In this document: positions 35,686 through 44,166 of the stretch, in pieces | Numbering within the stretch: position 1 is the stretch's first letter | Layout of the letters: each line of letters opens with the position of its first letter | Origin: Thermohalobaculum sp039816045 | Lineage (GTDB): Bacteria; Pseudomonadota; Alphaproteobacteria; Rhodobacterales; Rhodobacteraceae | Length of the DNA: 64,000 nt | NCBI GenBank assembly: GCA_039816045.1 | Contig: JBCBYB010000019.1 | Location: forward strand, 1 to 64,000 | Direction of reading: 5' to 3' | Notes under the pieces: model-generated | Told to the model about the DNA's origin: nothing | What the model saw: only the letters and a program-made list of their open reading frames with translations | Database searches by the model: none | Translations under genes and position numbers: made by a program

Positions 35686-36554
35686 CGGCCGCAACCCTGT
35701 CTCCAGCGCTGCGGGCGAGCCTCTGGATGACCGGGGCGATCGTCTCGTTTTCGCTCATGGCGGTGGCGGGGCGGGAGCTCTCCTCCGAGCTCGACACCTT
35801 CGAGATCATGACCTACCGCTCGCTGATCGGGCTGGCCGCGGTGCTGGCCTTCGGCGTGGTGCAGGGGCGCCTCTCCCAGATCCCGACGGCGCGGCCAGGG
35901 CTGCACGTCACGCGGAACATCTTCCACTTCGCAGGCCAAAACCTTTGGTTCTTTGCGGTGGCGACGATCCCGCTGGCACAGGTCTTCGCGCTCGAGTTCA
36001 CAACGCCCATCTGGGTGGCGCTGCTCGCCCCGCTGATCCTTGCCGAACGGATGACCGCGACCCGCCTCCTTGCCGCCGCCCTCGGCTTTGCGGGCATCCT
36101 GCTGGTCGCGCGCCCAGGGGTTACGCCGGTCGAGATCGGTCACCTCGCCGCGGCCCTCTCAGCGGTCTGCTTCGCGGGCAATGTTCTGGCGACCAAGGCG
36201 CTCTCGCGGACCGAACCGGTCTGGCGCATCCTTTTCTGGATGACCGTGATGCAGGCGGTGATGGGTGTCCTTTGCGCCGGATGGGACGGGGACATGGCGC
36301 TGCCCTCGCTTGGCGCCACGCCTTGGATGATCGCGGTGGGCCTGTGCGGCCTCACGGCGCATCTCTGCATGGCGACGGCGCTGTCGGTCGCTCCGGCCAC
36401 CATCGTGGCCCCGATGGACTTTCTGCGCCTCCCGCTGATCGCTGTCGTCGGCATGGTCCTCTATGGCGAGGCGCTGGAGGTCGCCGTCTTCGCCGGGGCC
36501 GCGCTGATCCTGGCCGCCAACCTCACCAACATCCGTGCGGAGAGCCGCCCATGA
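35682..36554 (+). CDS. DMT superfamily (EamA) transporter
   Basis: The 290-aa protein has ten hydrophobic helices in two EamA repeats (GAIVSFSLMAVAGRELSSEL; GHLAAALSAVCFAGNVLATK). IPLAQVFALEFTTPIWVALL and LGFAGILLVARPG are typical of this drug/metabolite transporter group. GTG 35682 overlaps the ydcF-like stop as GTGA; GTG 35673 is an alternative. Substrate cannot be told. Its stop overlaps the mazG start as ATGA. Confidence 0.87.
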   Translation: MTAATLSPALRASLWMTGAIVSFSLMAVAGRELSSELDTFEIMTYRSLIGLAAVLAFGVVQGRLSQIPTARPGLHVTRNIFHFAGQNLWFFAVATIPLAQVFALEFTTPIWVALLAPLILAERMTATRLLAAALGFAGILLVARPGVTPVEIGHLAAALSAVCFAGNVLATKALSRTEPVWRILFWMTVMQAVMGVLCAGWDGDMALPSLGATPWMIAVGLCGLTAHLCMATALSVAPATIVAPMDFLRLPLIAVVGMVLYGEALEVAVFAGAALILAANLTNIRAESRP

Positions 36555-37420
36555 GCAACCGTCCCACAAGCCCTCCCATGGCCCGTCCCATCGACCGCCC
36601 CGCCTCGGATGGGCTGGTCTTCGACCGCGAGGCGGGGCTCGAGCGACTGCTCGAGATCATGGCCCGCCTGCGTGCGCCCGACGGCTGTCCCTGGGATCGC
36701 GAGCAGACCTTCCGCAGCATCGCGCCTTACACCATCGAGGAGGCCTGCGAGGTGGCCGACGCCATCGAGCGCGGCGACACGCCCGGTCTTTGTGATGAGC
36801 TCGGAGACCTGCTCCTCCAGGTGGCCTATCACGCGCGCATCGCCGAGGAAGGGGGCGATTTCGCCTTCCAGGACGTTATCCGCGCGATCTCCGACAAAAT
36901 GCTTCGCCGCCACCCCCATGTGTTCGGCCGCGAACCGGGCGGCGACCGCGCCGACCTCGCCACCGTCGATTGGGAGGCCATCAAGGCCGAGGAGCGCGCC
37001 GCCCGTGGCGAGACCCGCGAGAGCGTGCTCGACGGTGTCCCCGCGACGCTCTCGGGGTTGACCCGCGCAACCGCACTGACCAAGCGCGCGGCCAAGGTGG
37101 GCTTCGACTGGACCGACCCCCGCGACGTGCTGGCAAAGATCACCGAGGAGGCGGGGGAACTCGCCGCAGAACTGGGCGGCGACCCGGACCGGATCGAGGA
37201 CGAGTACGGCGACCTGCTTTTCGTGCTCGTCAATCTCGGACGGCATCTGAAGGTCGATCCGGAGGCCGCCCTCCGCCGCACCAACGCCAAGTTCGAGCGC
37301 CGCTTCCGCGCCATCGAGGCCGCCCTCGCCGCCGAGGGCCGCACGCCCGAGAACGCCACCCTAGAAGAGATGGACGCCCTCTGGACCGCCATCAAAACCG
37401 CCGAGAAACGGTCGCGATAG
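36551..37420 (+). CDS. mazG: MazG nucleoside triphosphate pyrophosphohydrolase
   Basis: MazG hydrolyses (d)NTPs, including non-canonical ones, to NMP and pyrophosphate. The 289-aa protein has two MazG domains: the first with LRAPDGCPWDREQTFRSIAP, EEACEVADAI and ELGDLLLQVAYHARIA, the second with KITEEAGELAAEL and EDEYGDLLFVLVNLGRHL. The EExxE and ExxD groups that bind magnesium are present in both. ATG 36551 couples to the transporter gene by ATGA. It converges on the SDR gene across a long inverted repeat. Confidence 0.95.
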   Translation: MSNRPTSPPMARPIDRPASDGLVFDREAGLERLLEIMARLRAPDGCPWDREQTFRSIAPYTIEEACEVADAIERGDTPGLCDELGDLLLQVAYHARIAEEGGDFAFQDVIRAISDKMLRRHPHVFGREPGGDRADLATVDWEAIKAEERAARGETRESVLDGVPATLSGLTRATALTKRAAKVGFDWTDPRDVLAKITEEAGELAAELGGDPDRIEDEYGDLLFVLVNLGRHLKVDPEAALRRTNAKFERRFRAIEAALAAEGRTPENATLEEMDALWTAIKTAEKRSR

Positions 37421-37426
37421 ACCTCA

Positions 37427-37509
37427 GGCGCGGCTCGAGGCCGTAGGGGGAACAGACCGGGTGCCGGGACCGCGACGGTGCCTGGGTGGGCGGGGCCTCG
37501 GGCCGCGCC
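37427..37509. terminator. Long inverted repeat between convergent mazG and SDR genes
   Basis: GGCGCGGCTCGAGGCC (37427-37442) and GGCCTCGGGCCGCGCC (37494-37509) pair over 16 bp with a single U-G wobble, around a 51-nt spacer. It begins 6 bp after the mazG stop and ends 9 bp before the SDR stop, consistent with a bidirectional terminator or 3'-end barrier. Confidence 0.6.
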
Positions 37510-37518
37510 GTGCCTCAA

Positions 37519-38280
37519 TCAGACGCAGCGCCCGCCATCCACCTCCATACAAACGCCGGTCAGGAACTCCGCCTCGTCCGAGGCGAGGAACAGCGCCGCG
37601 TTCGCCACATCCCGCGGCTGGCTGAACCGCCCGAGCGGGATCGTGGAGACAAACTTCTCCCGCAGCTCCGGCGTGTCGTCCCCCATGAAGGTCGGCAGCA
37701 ACGGCGTCTCCCCGGCCACGGGGTTGAGCGCGCAGACCCGGATCCGATCGGGCGCCAGCTCCACCGCCATCGAGCGCGTCATCGTGATCGCTGCCCCCTT
37801 CGAGCCGTTGTACCAGGTCAGCCCCGGACGCGGCCGGACCCCCGCCGTGGAGGCGATCGTCAGCATCACGCCGCCGCCGCCGCGCGCCCGCATCCCGGGC
37901 ACCGCCGCCTTTGCAGCCAAAAACAGCGCCTTGACGTTCACCGCAAAGACCCGGTCGAACTCTTCCTCCGAGACGTCGAGCATCGGCTGGTTGCGGTGGC
38001 TCACACCGGCATTGTTGACGAGGATATCGAGCCCGCCGCAGCGCTCCTCAGCGGCCGCGACCATCGCCTCGGCGTCCTTCGCCACCGCCACATCCGCCTG
38101 GAACGCCGCCGCCGCACCCTGGTGCGCGCGGTCGATCTCCGAGGCGACCCGCTCTGCCGCCGTGCCGACAATGTCCACGACCAGGACCTTGGCCCCTTCC
38201 TCGGCGAAGCGATGCGCGATCGCCTCACCGAATCCCGAGCCTGCCCCCGTTATCAGTGCCGTCTTGCCGGCCAGCCGCAT
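37519..38280 (-). CDS. SDR family NAD(P)-dependent oxidoreductase
   Basis: The 253-aa short-chain dehydrogenase has the cofactor motif TGAGSGFGEA (11-20), NNAG (89-92) and catalytic S144, Y157 and K161 (YNGSK). D36 in VLVVDIVG favours NAD over NADP. It is the last gene of a phaC-esterase-SDR operon, 15 nt after the esterase stop, so a role with hydroxyacids such as 3-hydroxybutyrate is plausible but not shown by the sequence. Glucose/ribitol dehydrogenase-type members look similar. Confidence 0.85.
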   Translation of the reverse strand: MRLAGKTALITGAGSGFGEAIAHRFAEEGAKVLVVDIVGTAAERVASEIDRAHQGAAAAFQADVAVAKDAEAMVAAAEERCGGLDILVNNAGVSHRNQPMLDVSEEEFDRVFAVNVKALFLAAKAAVPGMRARGGGGVMLTIASTAGVRPRPGLTWYNGSKGAAITMTRSMAVELAPDRIRVCALNPVAGETPLLPTFMGDDTPELREKFVSTIPLGRFSQPRDVANAALFLASDEAEFLTGVCMEVDGGRCV

Positions 38281-38295
38281 GGCGTCCTCCCATCG

Positions 38296-39249
38296 TCAGT
38301 TCTTCGGCACGCTCTTGAAGCGACCACCACTCTGCGTGCTGCGCTTGAAGCCCGAGCTGCCATCGCCGACCCGGCGCGTGATCGCGGTGGCCGGGCGCAC
38401 CTGGGTGCGCTCGAACCAGTCGAGCACCGCGGGCATCCACGTCCGCGGCCAGCCGTGTCCTCCGCTATGGGTGAGGAAGTCTAGCGCTGCCCCGGGCGCG
38501 CAGTCCTCCCATCCCTGACGCTTGAAGCCAAAATAGCGGCCCTTGTCCAACGGCCCTTTCCCGCAGCGGTTGGTGCGGGCCAGCATCTCGAGCGCCCCCG
38601 GCACGTCCGAGCGCAGGGCGTGGCGGCCCAGGCGTTTGCGCCCCTTGATCGGCACGACCTCATCGCGCAGGCCATGGCTTTGCAGGAACTTCACCGGCCG
38701 GCGGCAGCTCTTTGGCAGTTGCTGGCCATAGGCCCCGGCATGCACGGCGAAGGCCGCGCCCATGTCCGGCCGGTGGCAGGCGATCTCCCAGATGAAGAAA
38801 CCGCCATCCGACTGCCCCGCAAAGATCACCTTCTTGGGATCGATGTTGTGGCGCCGCCGCGCATCCTGGATCACCCGCCGCACGAAAGCGAAATCGTCGC
38901 GGTCGTGGAAGGGCGCGCGCCCGCTCCAGCCCCAGCCGGTATCGCGCGAGCCGTCGGGATAGGTCGTGAACCGCGCCGCCGGGACCAGCAGCGCGTAACC
39001 GCGGTTCACCACCTCGCGGCGGAAATAGGCTGCATCCGTCACCGTGCGGCTCCGCCCGGTCGAGCCGTAGAGATAGAGCACCGCCGGGTGGGGGCCGATG
39101 CCCTCCGGGATCAGCGCCCGGTAGACCCCGCCTTCGATCTCGCAGGGGCTGTCGGATTGGCTGAAATCGCAGGGGTTGATCTGGCGTTGGGCGTTCGCGC
39201 TCGTGGGGATGAGAGCCAGCGCGGTGAGGAGCAGGGCAATCCGCATCAT
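38296..39249 (-). CDS. Secreted PHB-depolymerase-like alpha/beta-hydrolase (LpqC-type)
   Basis: The 317-aa protein has a signal peptide (MRIALLLTALALIPTSANA) and an esterase fold with nucleophile S147 in FAGQSDGG, probable D196 (SHGLRDEVVP) and H265 (SGGHGWP). Family relatives include feruloyl esterases and extracellular PHB oligomer depolymerases. ATG 39249 overlaps the phaC stop as ATGA, linking expression to polyhydroxyalkanoate synthesis. The export signal argues against intracellular granule turnover. The C-terminus is basic. Confidence 0.8.
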   Translation of the reverse strand: MMRIALLLTALALIPTSANAQRQINPCDFSQSDSPCEIEGGVYRALIPEGIGPHPAVLYLYGSTGRSRTVTDAAYFRREVVNRGYALLVPAARFTTYPDGSRDTGWGWSGRAPFHDRDDFAFVRRVIQDARRRHNIDPKKVIFAGQSDGGFFIWEIACHRPDMGAAFAVHAGAYGQQLPKSCRRPVKFLQSHGLRDEVVPIKGRKRLGRHALRSDVPGALEMLARTNRCGKGPLDKGRYFGFKRQGWEDCAPGAALDFLTHSGGHGWPRTWMPAVLDWFERTQVRPATAITRRVGDGSSGFKRSTQSGGRFKSVPKN

Positions 39250-41045
39250 CGGTCGTCGAACCTCATTTTCACATAGCGCCCGGGGGCGGGCTCGATCACG
39301 CCGAGGGTGGCGCCGGGGGTGCGGGCGGGCACGGTGCCGCCCGAGCGTTTGGCGAGCCAGGCATCCCAATGGGGCCACCAGGAGCCAGGCGTCTCCTTGG
39401 TGCCTTCGCGCCAGTCATCGAGACTGTCGCCCTTCAGCCCGGTTTTCGTCCAATACTGATACTTGCCGGCCGCTGGCGGGTTCACGACGCCGGCAATATG
39501 GCCCGAGCCCGACAGGATGTAGGTCTGCGCCCGGCTGCCAAGCGCCTTTGCCGCCCGGAAGGCAGAGTGGGCCGGGGCGATGTGATCCTCGACAGTGCCG
39601 ACATGGTAGCAGGGCACCTTGACCTTTTTGAGATCGAGCTGCACGCCACCGAGTTCCATCTCGCCCTTTGCCAGCGCGTTGTGGTTGTAGAAGGTGTCGA
39701 GATAGGACATGTGCACGCGGCCAGGCATCGAGGTGCTGTCGGAGTTCCAATAGAGCAGGTCGAACGGGAAATTCTCCTTGCCCAACAGGTAGTTGTTGAT
39801 CACAAAGCCCCAGATCAGGTCGGTCGAGCGCAAGCTGTTGAACGCCGCGAACATGTTCTCGGCCGCGAGATAGCCCTTTTCCTCGACCGCCTCTTCGATG
39901 GTCTCCAAAACCTCGTCGTCGACGAAGGCCTGGAGCTCACCCGCATCAGAGAAGTCGAGCTGCGCGGTGAAGAAGGTCGCCGACGCCACCCGGTCATCGC
40001 CCTTTGCCGCCAGATAGGCCAGCGTGGTGCCGAGCATCGTGCCGCCGATGCAATAGCCGACCAGGTGGGTCTGGGGCTGGCCGGTCTCCTCGAGCACTTT
40101 CTCGATCGCCGTCAGCACGCCCTTTTTCATATAGGTCTCCCAGGTCTCGTCCTTCTGGGCGGGGCCGGGGTTGATCCAGGAGATGATGAACACGGTGTGG
40201 CCCTGGGCCACCAGCCAGCGGATCATCGACTTCTTCTCGTTCAGATCGAGAATGTAGAACTTGTTGATCCAAGGCGGGCAAATGAGCAGCGGGGTCTTGT
40301 GGGCCTCCTCGGTGGTGGGCGCGTATTGGATGACCTGCATCACCTCGTTCTCGAAGACCACCGAGCCGGGGGTGGTCGCCATGTTGCGCCCGACCTCGAA
40401 GGCCTCGATGTCGGTTTGCTGGATCAGCAGCTGGCCCTGCCCGCGCTCGAGATCGCGGATCATGTGCTCGAGCCCGCGGAGCAGGTTCTCACCCTTCTCG
40501 TCGATGGTGGTCCGCAGCACCTCGGGGTTGAGGAAGGGCGCGTTGTTGGGCGCCATGGCCTCGAGGAAGTTGCGTGTGATCAGGTCGAGTTTCTTGCGGT
40601 CCTGGGCCGAGAGCCCCTCCGCCTCGCCGAGGCGCGAGCGCAGCCAGTCGGCGGTGAGCAGGTAGGATTGCTTGAGGTAGTCATAGAACGGGCTCTCGTC
40701 CCACAGCTTGTCTTTGAAGCGCTTGTCGCCGCGGGCGGGCTGGATCAGCGGCGAGGCGTCCTCGCCCAACCAGGCGCGCTGCATGGTCCGGGTCCAAAGA
40801 TCTGCCTGTGCCGCCCAGAGCTGACCCATGGACGTCATCATCCGATCCGGGTGGTCCCAAAAGTCATAGGCCCAGCGCGCCATGGAGGGGGCGGTGTTCA
40901 GCGGGTCGGGCTTGAGCACATGGACGTCTTCGAGCTGACGTTCGAGCGCGGCCGCCCAGACCTTTGAGCTCTTCTCCACCAGACGCCCGATCCGGTCGGA
41001 CAGCTCCGGCAGTGCCTCCTCGGGCTTGGTGATCTCTCCGGTCAT
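39246..41045 (-). CDS. phaC: Class I poly(3-hydroxyalkanoate) synthase
   Basis: PhaC polymerises 3-hydroxyacyl-CoA into storage polyester at the granule surface. The 599-aa product has the lipase-like box with nucleophile C332 in HLVGYCIGGTMLG, and D487 (HVGTVEDHIAP) and H516 (SGSGHIAGV) complete the triad. The N-terminal domain with PLNTAPSMARWAYDFWDHPD is typical of class I enzymes, which act alone. It heads a leftward three-gene operon with an esterase and an SDR. An unusual GATATC repeat array lies directly upstream. No phasin or phaR is in the window. Confidence 0.95.
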   Translation of the reverse strand: MTGEITKPEEALPELSDRIGRLVEKSSKVWAAALERQLEDVHVLKPDPLNTAPSMARWAYDFWDHPDRMMTSMGQLWAAQADLWTRTMQRAWLGEDASPLIQPARGDKRFKDKLWDESPFYDYLKQSYLLTADWLRSRLGEAEGLSAQDRKKLDLITRNFLEAMAPNNAPFLNPEVLRTTIDEKGENLLRGLEHMIRDLERGQGQLLIQQTDIEAFEVGRNMATTPGSVVFENEVMQVIQYAPTTEEAHKTPLLICPPWINKFYILDLNEKKSMIRWLVAQGHTVFIISWINPGPAQKDETWETYMKKGVLTAIEKVLEETGQPQTHLVGYCIGGTMLGTTLAYLAAKGDDRVASATFFTAQLDFSDAGELQAFVDDEVLETIEEAVEEKGYLAAENMFAAFNSLRSTDLIWGFVINNYLLGKENFPFDLLYWNSDSTSMPGRVHMSYLDTFYNHNALAKGEMELGGVQLDLKKVKVPCYHVGTVEDHIAPAHSAFRAAKALGSRAQTYILSGSGHIAGVVNPPAAGKYQYWTKTGLKGDSLDDWREGTKETPGSWWPHWDAWLAKRSGGTVPARTPGATLGVIEPAPGRYVKMRFDDR

Positions 41046-41074
41046 GCGTCGTCTCCCTCACCGTCCTTATCGCA

Positions 41075-41151
41075 GATATCGCACCGATATCGCATTGGGA
41101 TATCGCACCGGATATCGCATTTGTGTATCGCCCGGTATCGCAGCCGATATC
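41075..41151. repeat. GATATC-based imperfect repeat array upstream of phaC
   Basis: Seven units of GRTATCG occur at 41075, 41086, 41099, 41111, 41124, 41134 and 41146, spaced 10-13 bp apart (units five and six are degenerate, starting TG and GG). The core is GATATCGCA, with flanks alternating CC and TTGG/TTTG. Spacing near one helical turn would place the sites on one DNA face. It lies in the 222-bp gap between phaC and the divergent lipoprotein gene, so a regulator-binding array is possible. Confidence 0.6.
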
Positions 41152-41267
41152 GTAGCGGAACGGCGCGCCGCGCAGGCCCTTGCACCCGCTGGCCTTGTCG
41201 GGCAGGGGGCGCTAGGGTGCCTCACGGGGCGCGCACGCCCCAGTCTTAGCAGAACGGGGGGTGCCCC

Positions 41268-41618
41268 TTGAAGCGGTTTGCGGGCCTGATCTCTGCGGCG
41301 CTGGTGCTTGGCCTCGGCGGGTGCGAGAGCTTCCGGTTGTTCAACGATTACCAAGCGGTCGAGTCGCCCGAGGTCGAGACGGCGGAGTGGCCGCGGCTGG
41401 TCGATGTGCCCGAAGCCCCCCCGCCCGGCACGTACTCCGCAGAGGTCCCCGATCCCGTGGTGGGCGTGGCGGTTGACTCCGAGCTCTCGGCGGCTGCGGC
41501 GGAGGCCGATGCACAGCGCGCCCGGGCGAGCCAACCGGTGTTGTCGGAGACCGAGCGCGATGACCTCGCCGAGCGCGCCAAGCAGAGCACCGAGCGCGCC
41601 AAGGCCCGACGCAACTGA
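41268..41618 (+). CDS. Small predicted lipoprotein
   Basis: The 116-aa protein starts at TTG 41268 with a G-rich ribosome site. Residues 1-19 form a lipoprotein signal ending LGLGGC, with C19 as lipid anchor. The rest is Pro/Glu-rich then Ala/Glu/Arg-rich (VLSETERDDLAERAKQSTER) and has no domain I know. It lies divergent from phaC and upstream of hom. A coding assignment is supported by the lipobox and third-position GC. Confidence 0.7.
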   Translation: MKRFAGLISAALVLGLGGCESFRLFNDYQAVESPEVETAEWPRLVDVPEAPPPGTYSAEVPDPVVGVAVDSELSAAAAEADAQRARASQPVLSETERDDLAERAKQSTERAKARRN

Positions 41619-41758
41619 CGCGGTCCCGCGGTTGAGCAGGCGGCCCGGCTCCTGTAAGCGCTGGGATCCAGCTTGCGCCCACCGACGACGGAGACCCCGA
41701 TGCGCCACTGTTCCACCAAGCCTGCCCGCCCCCGAAAATTCTGTTGCGGAGCAGGCAC

Positions 41759-43051
41759 ATGAGCGCTCAGCCTTTCCGTCTCGGCATTGCCGGGCTCGGC
41801 ACTGTCGGCGCCGGTGTCGTCGAGGTGCTGGCCGCCAACCGCGAGGCGATCGCCGCCAAGGCCGGGCGCCCGGTGCAGATCACCGCCGTCTCCGCCCGTT
41901 CGCGCAGCCGGGATCGGGGCGTCGATATCTCGGGCTTTGCTTGGGAGGACGACCCCGTCCAGCTCGCCGAACGTGAGGACGTCGACTGTGTGATCGAGGT
42001 GATCGGCGGCTCCGACGGGCCGGCTAAGGCCTTGGTGGAGCGGGCCCTTTCGCGCGGCTGCCATGTGGTGACGGCGAACAAGGCTCTGATCGCCCACCAC
42101 GGTCAGGCGCTTGCGCAGGCAGCCGAAGCGGCGGGCGTGGGGCTGACCTGCGAGGCCGGCGTGGCCGGTGGTATCCCGGTGCTGAAATCCTTGGCCGAAG
42201 GGCTCGGCGCGAACCGCATGAGCCGGATGCTGGGCGTGCTGAACGGCACCTGCAACTACATCCTGACCGAGATGGCGGCCACCGGGCGCGGCTATGCCGA
42301 GGTGTTGGAGGAGGCGCAGCGCAAGGGCTATGCCGAGGCGGATCCGACCTTCGATGTCGAGGGGATTGACGCGGCCCACAAGCTCGCGATCCTGGCCTCG
42401 GTCGCCTTTGGCACGCAGGTGGATTTCGAAGGCGTTGTGACCGAAGGGATCGCCCGGATCACCGCGGCGGACATCGAAACGGCGGCCGATTTAGGGTTTT
42501 CCATCAAGCTCTTAGGCTTGGCGCAGCTGCATGACCAAGGCCTTGAGCAATGGGTGCGCCCCTGCATGGTCCCACGGGAGACGCTGATCGGCAGCCTGCC
42601 CGGTGTCACCAATGCGGTGGTGGCCGAGGGCGATTTCATTGGCGCCTGCTCCTTCACGGGGCCGGGCGCGGGGGCAGGCCCGACCGCGTCTGCGATTCTC
42701 GCCGATGTCCTGGATCTTGCCCGTGGCGCACTGCGCCCGCTCTTCGGCCGCCCAGCCTCTGGTTTGTCCGCTGCGCCCCGGCTCGCGCAAAGCGAGGAGC
42801 ATTCGCCCTATTATCTCCGGGCCATGCTGCACGACCGTCCGGGAGCGCTGGCGGCCCTGGCCACATCGCTCGGCGAATCGGGGATCTCGATCCACCGCAT
42901 GCGCCAATACGGGCGCGGGGAGGCCTCGGTTCCGGTGGTGATTGTCACCCATGAGACGGAGCGGAAGGCCGTGGATCTCGCCCTCTCGCGGATCGCGGCG
43001 CTCGAGGTCAGTGCTGCGGCTCCGGTGGCGCTCGGCATCGAGGAGGTCTGA
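41759..43051 (+). CDS. hom: Homoserine dehydrogenase
   Basis: This enzyme reduces aspartate semialdehyde to homoserine, the branch point to Thr and Met. ATG 41759 has GGAG about 9 nt upstream and gives 430 aa. Visible: NAD(P) motif GLGTVGAG (12-19), VVTANKALIA, GVAGGIPVLKSL, LNGTCNYILT, the catalytic region EADPTFDVEGIDAAHK, and a C-terminal ACT domain (LHDRPGALAALATSLGESGI) for threonine feedback. It is monofunctional, with no aspartokinase domain. glpX follows 81 bp later. Confidence 0.96.
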   Translation: MSAQPFRLGIAGLGTVGAGVVEVLAANREAIAAKAGRPVQITAVSARSRSRDRGVDISGFAWEDDPVQLAEREDVDCVIEVIGGSDGPAKALVERALSRGCHVVTANKALIAHHGQALAQAAEAAGVGLTCEAGVAGGIPVLKSLAEGLGANRMSRMLGVLNGTCNYILTEMAATGRGYAEVLEEAQRKGYAEADPTFDVEGIDAAHKLAILASVAFGTQVDFEGVVTEGIARITAADIETAADLGFSIKLLGLAQLHDQGLEQWVRPCMVPRETLIGSLPGVTNAVVAEGDFIGACSFTGPGAGAGPTASAILADVLDLARGALRPLFGRPASGLSAAPRLAQSEEHSPYYLRAMLHDRPGALAALATSLGESGISIHRMRQYGRGEASVPVVIVTHETERKAVDLALSRIAALEVSAAAPVALGIEEV

Positions 43052-43132
43052 GCCGGTTCGCTTGCCACGCCCCGGACCCGGGCGTAGAACGCGGCCAAGC
43101 GCCGGGCAAGGCGCGCTCCAGGAGGACACGCG

Positions 43133-44104
43133 ATGACGGGCGAGGCAGAGAGCGAATTCCAGGACCGGTTGCTGAGCCTTGGGCTCGCACGGGTGTCAGA
43201 GGCGGCGGCGATCGCCTCTTATCGTCTGATCGGTCGGGGAGATCAGAAGGCGGCCGACCAGGTGGCGGTTGATGCCATGCGCACCCAGCTCAACATGCTC
43301 GACATCCAGGGCACCGTGGTGATCGGCGAAGGCGAGCGCGACGAGGCGCCGATGCTCTATATCGGTGAGGAGGTCGGCACCGGACGCGGGGCGGCGGTGG
43401 ACATTGCACTCGACCCGCTGGAGGGCACGACGCTCACGGCCAAGGACATGCCGAATGCCATCACGGTGATTGCGATGGGGCCGCGCCACTCCATGCTGCA
43501 TGCGCCGGATGTCTACATGGACAAGCTCGCCATCGGGCCGGGCTATCCCGAAGGGCTCGTCGATCTCGACATGGAGCCGGGTGAGCGCGTGCGCGTGTTT
43601 GCCGAGGCCAAGGGGTGCGGCCCGGAGGACGTCACCGTCTGCATTCTCGAGCGGCCCCGCCATAAGGACCTGATCGACGGGGTCAGGGCCACCGGCGCAG
43701 CGATCCGGTTGATCACCGATGGTGACGTCGCTGGTGTGATGCACTGCGCTGAGGCGGAAGAAACCGGCATCGACATGTATATGGGCCAGGGCGGCGCGCC
43801 GGAGGGGGTGCTGGCTGCGGCGGCTCTGAAATGCATGGGCGGGCAGATCCAAGGCCGGCTTATGTTCCGCAACGAGGACGAAGTGGCGCGCGGGCGCCGG
43901 GCGGGCATCGAAGATCTCAACCGGAAATACAGCCTCGGCGATATGATCCGCAGCCATGTCATCTTTGCGGCGACTGGCGTGACGGATGGCTCCATCCTGC
44001 GTGGTGCTCGCCGCCGGGGACCGATGCTGGAGACCGAGACACTGCTGATGCGCTCACGCACCGGGTCTGTGCGGCGGCTGACCTATCGCACCAACCATTT
44101 CTGA
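43133..44104 (+). CDS. glpX: Class II fructose-1,6-bisphosphatase
   Basis: GlpX dephosphorylates fructose-1,6-bisphosphate in gluconeogenesis or the Calvin cycle. The 323-aa product starts at ATG 43133 after AGGAGGA. Motifs: AAIASYRLIGRGDQKAADQV, VIGEGERDEAPMLYIGE, IALDPLEGTTL (metal-binding, about residue 92), GAAIRLITDGDVAG, GQGGAPEGVLAAAALKCMGG. It lies between hom and recJ, a common order in Rhodobacterales. Confidence 0.96.
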   Translation: MTGEAESEFQDRLLSLGLARVSEAAAIASYRLIGRGDQKAADQVAVDAMRTQLNMLDIQGTVVIGEGERDEAPMLYIGEEVGTGRGAAVDIALDPLEGTTLTAKDMPNAITVIAMGPRHSMLHAPDVYMDKLAIGPGYPEGLVDLDMEPGERVRVFAEAKGCGPEDVTVCILERPRHKDLIDGVRATGAAIRLITDGDVAGVMHCAEAEETGIDMYMGQGGAPEGVLAAAALKCMGGQIQGRLMFRNEDEVARGRRAGIEDLNRKYSLGDMIRSHVIFAATGVTDGSILRGARRRGPMLETETLLMRSRTGSVRRLTYRTNHF

Positions 44105-44166
44105 GTTCTCTATAGGGGCGAGCGCAATACCTTGCGTGCCAGCCTCCCGCCTGCCATAGATATGGG

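Noticed and set aside
35534..36550. Upstream extension of the mazG frame to a 628-aa protein
   Set aside because: The extra residues overlap the ydcF-like and transporter genes in another frame and are Arg/Gly-rich. ATG 36551 with an ATGA overlap is the real start.
41075..41151. GATATCGCA units as a CRISPR array
   Set aside because: Units are 7-9 bp with 2-5 bp spacers and no cas genes are present, so it cannot be CRISPR.
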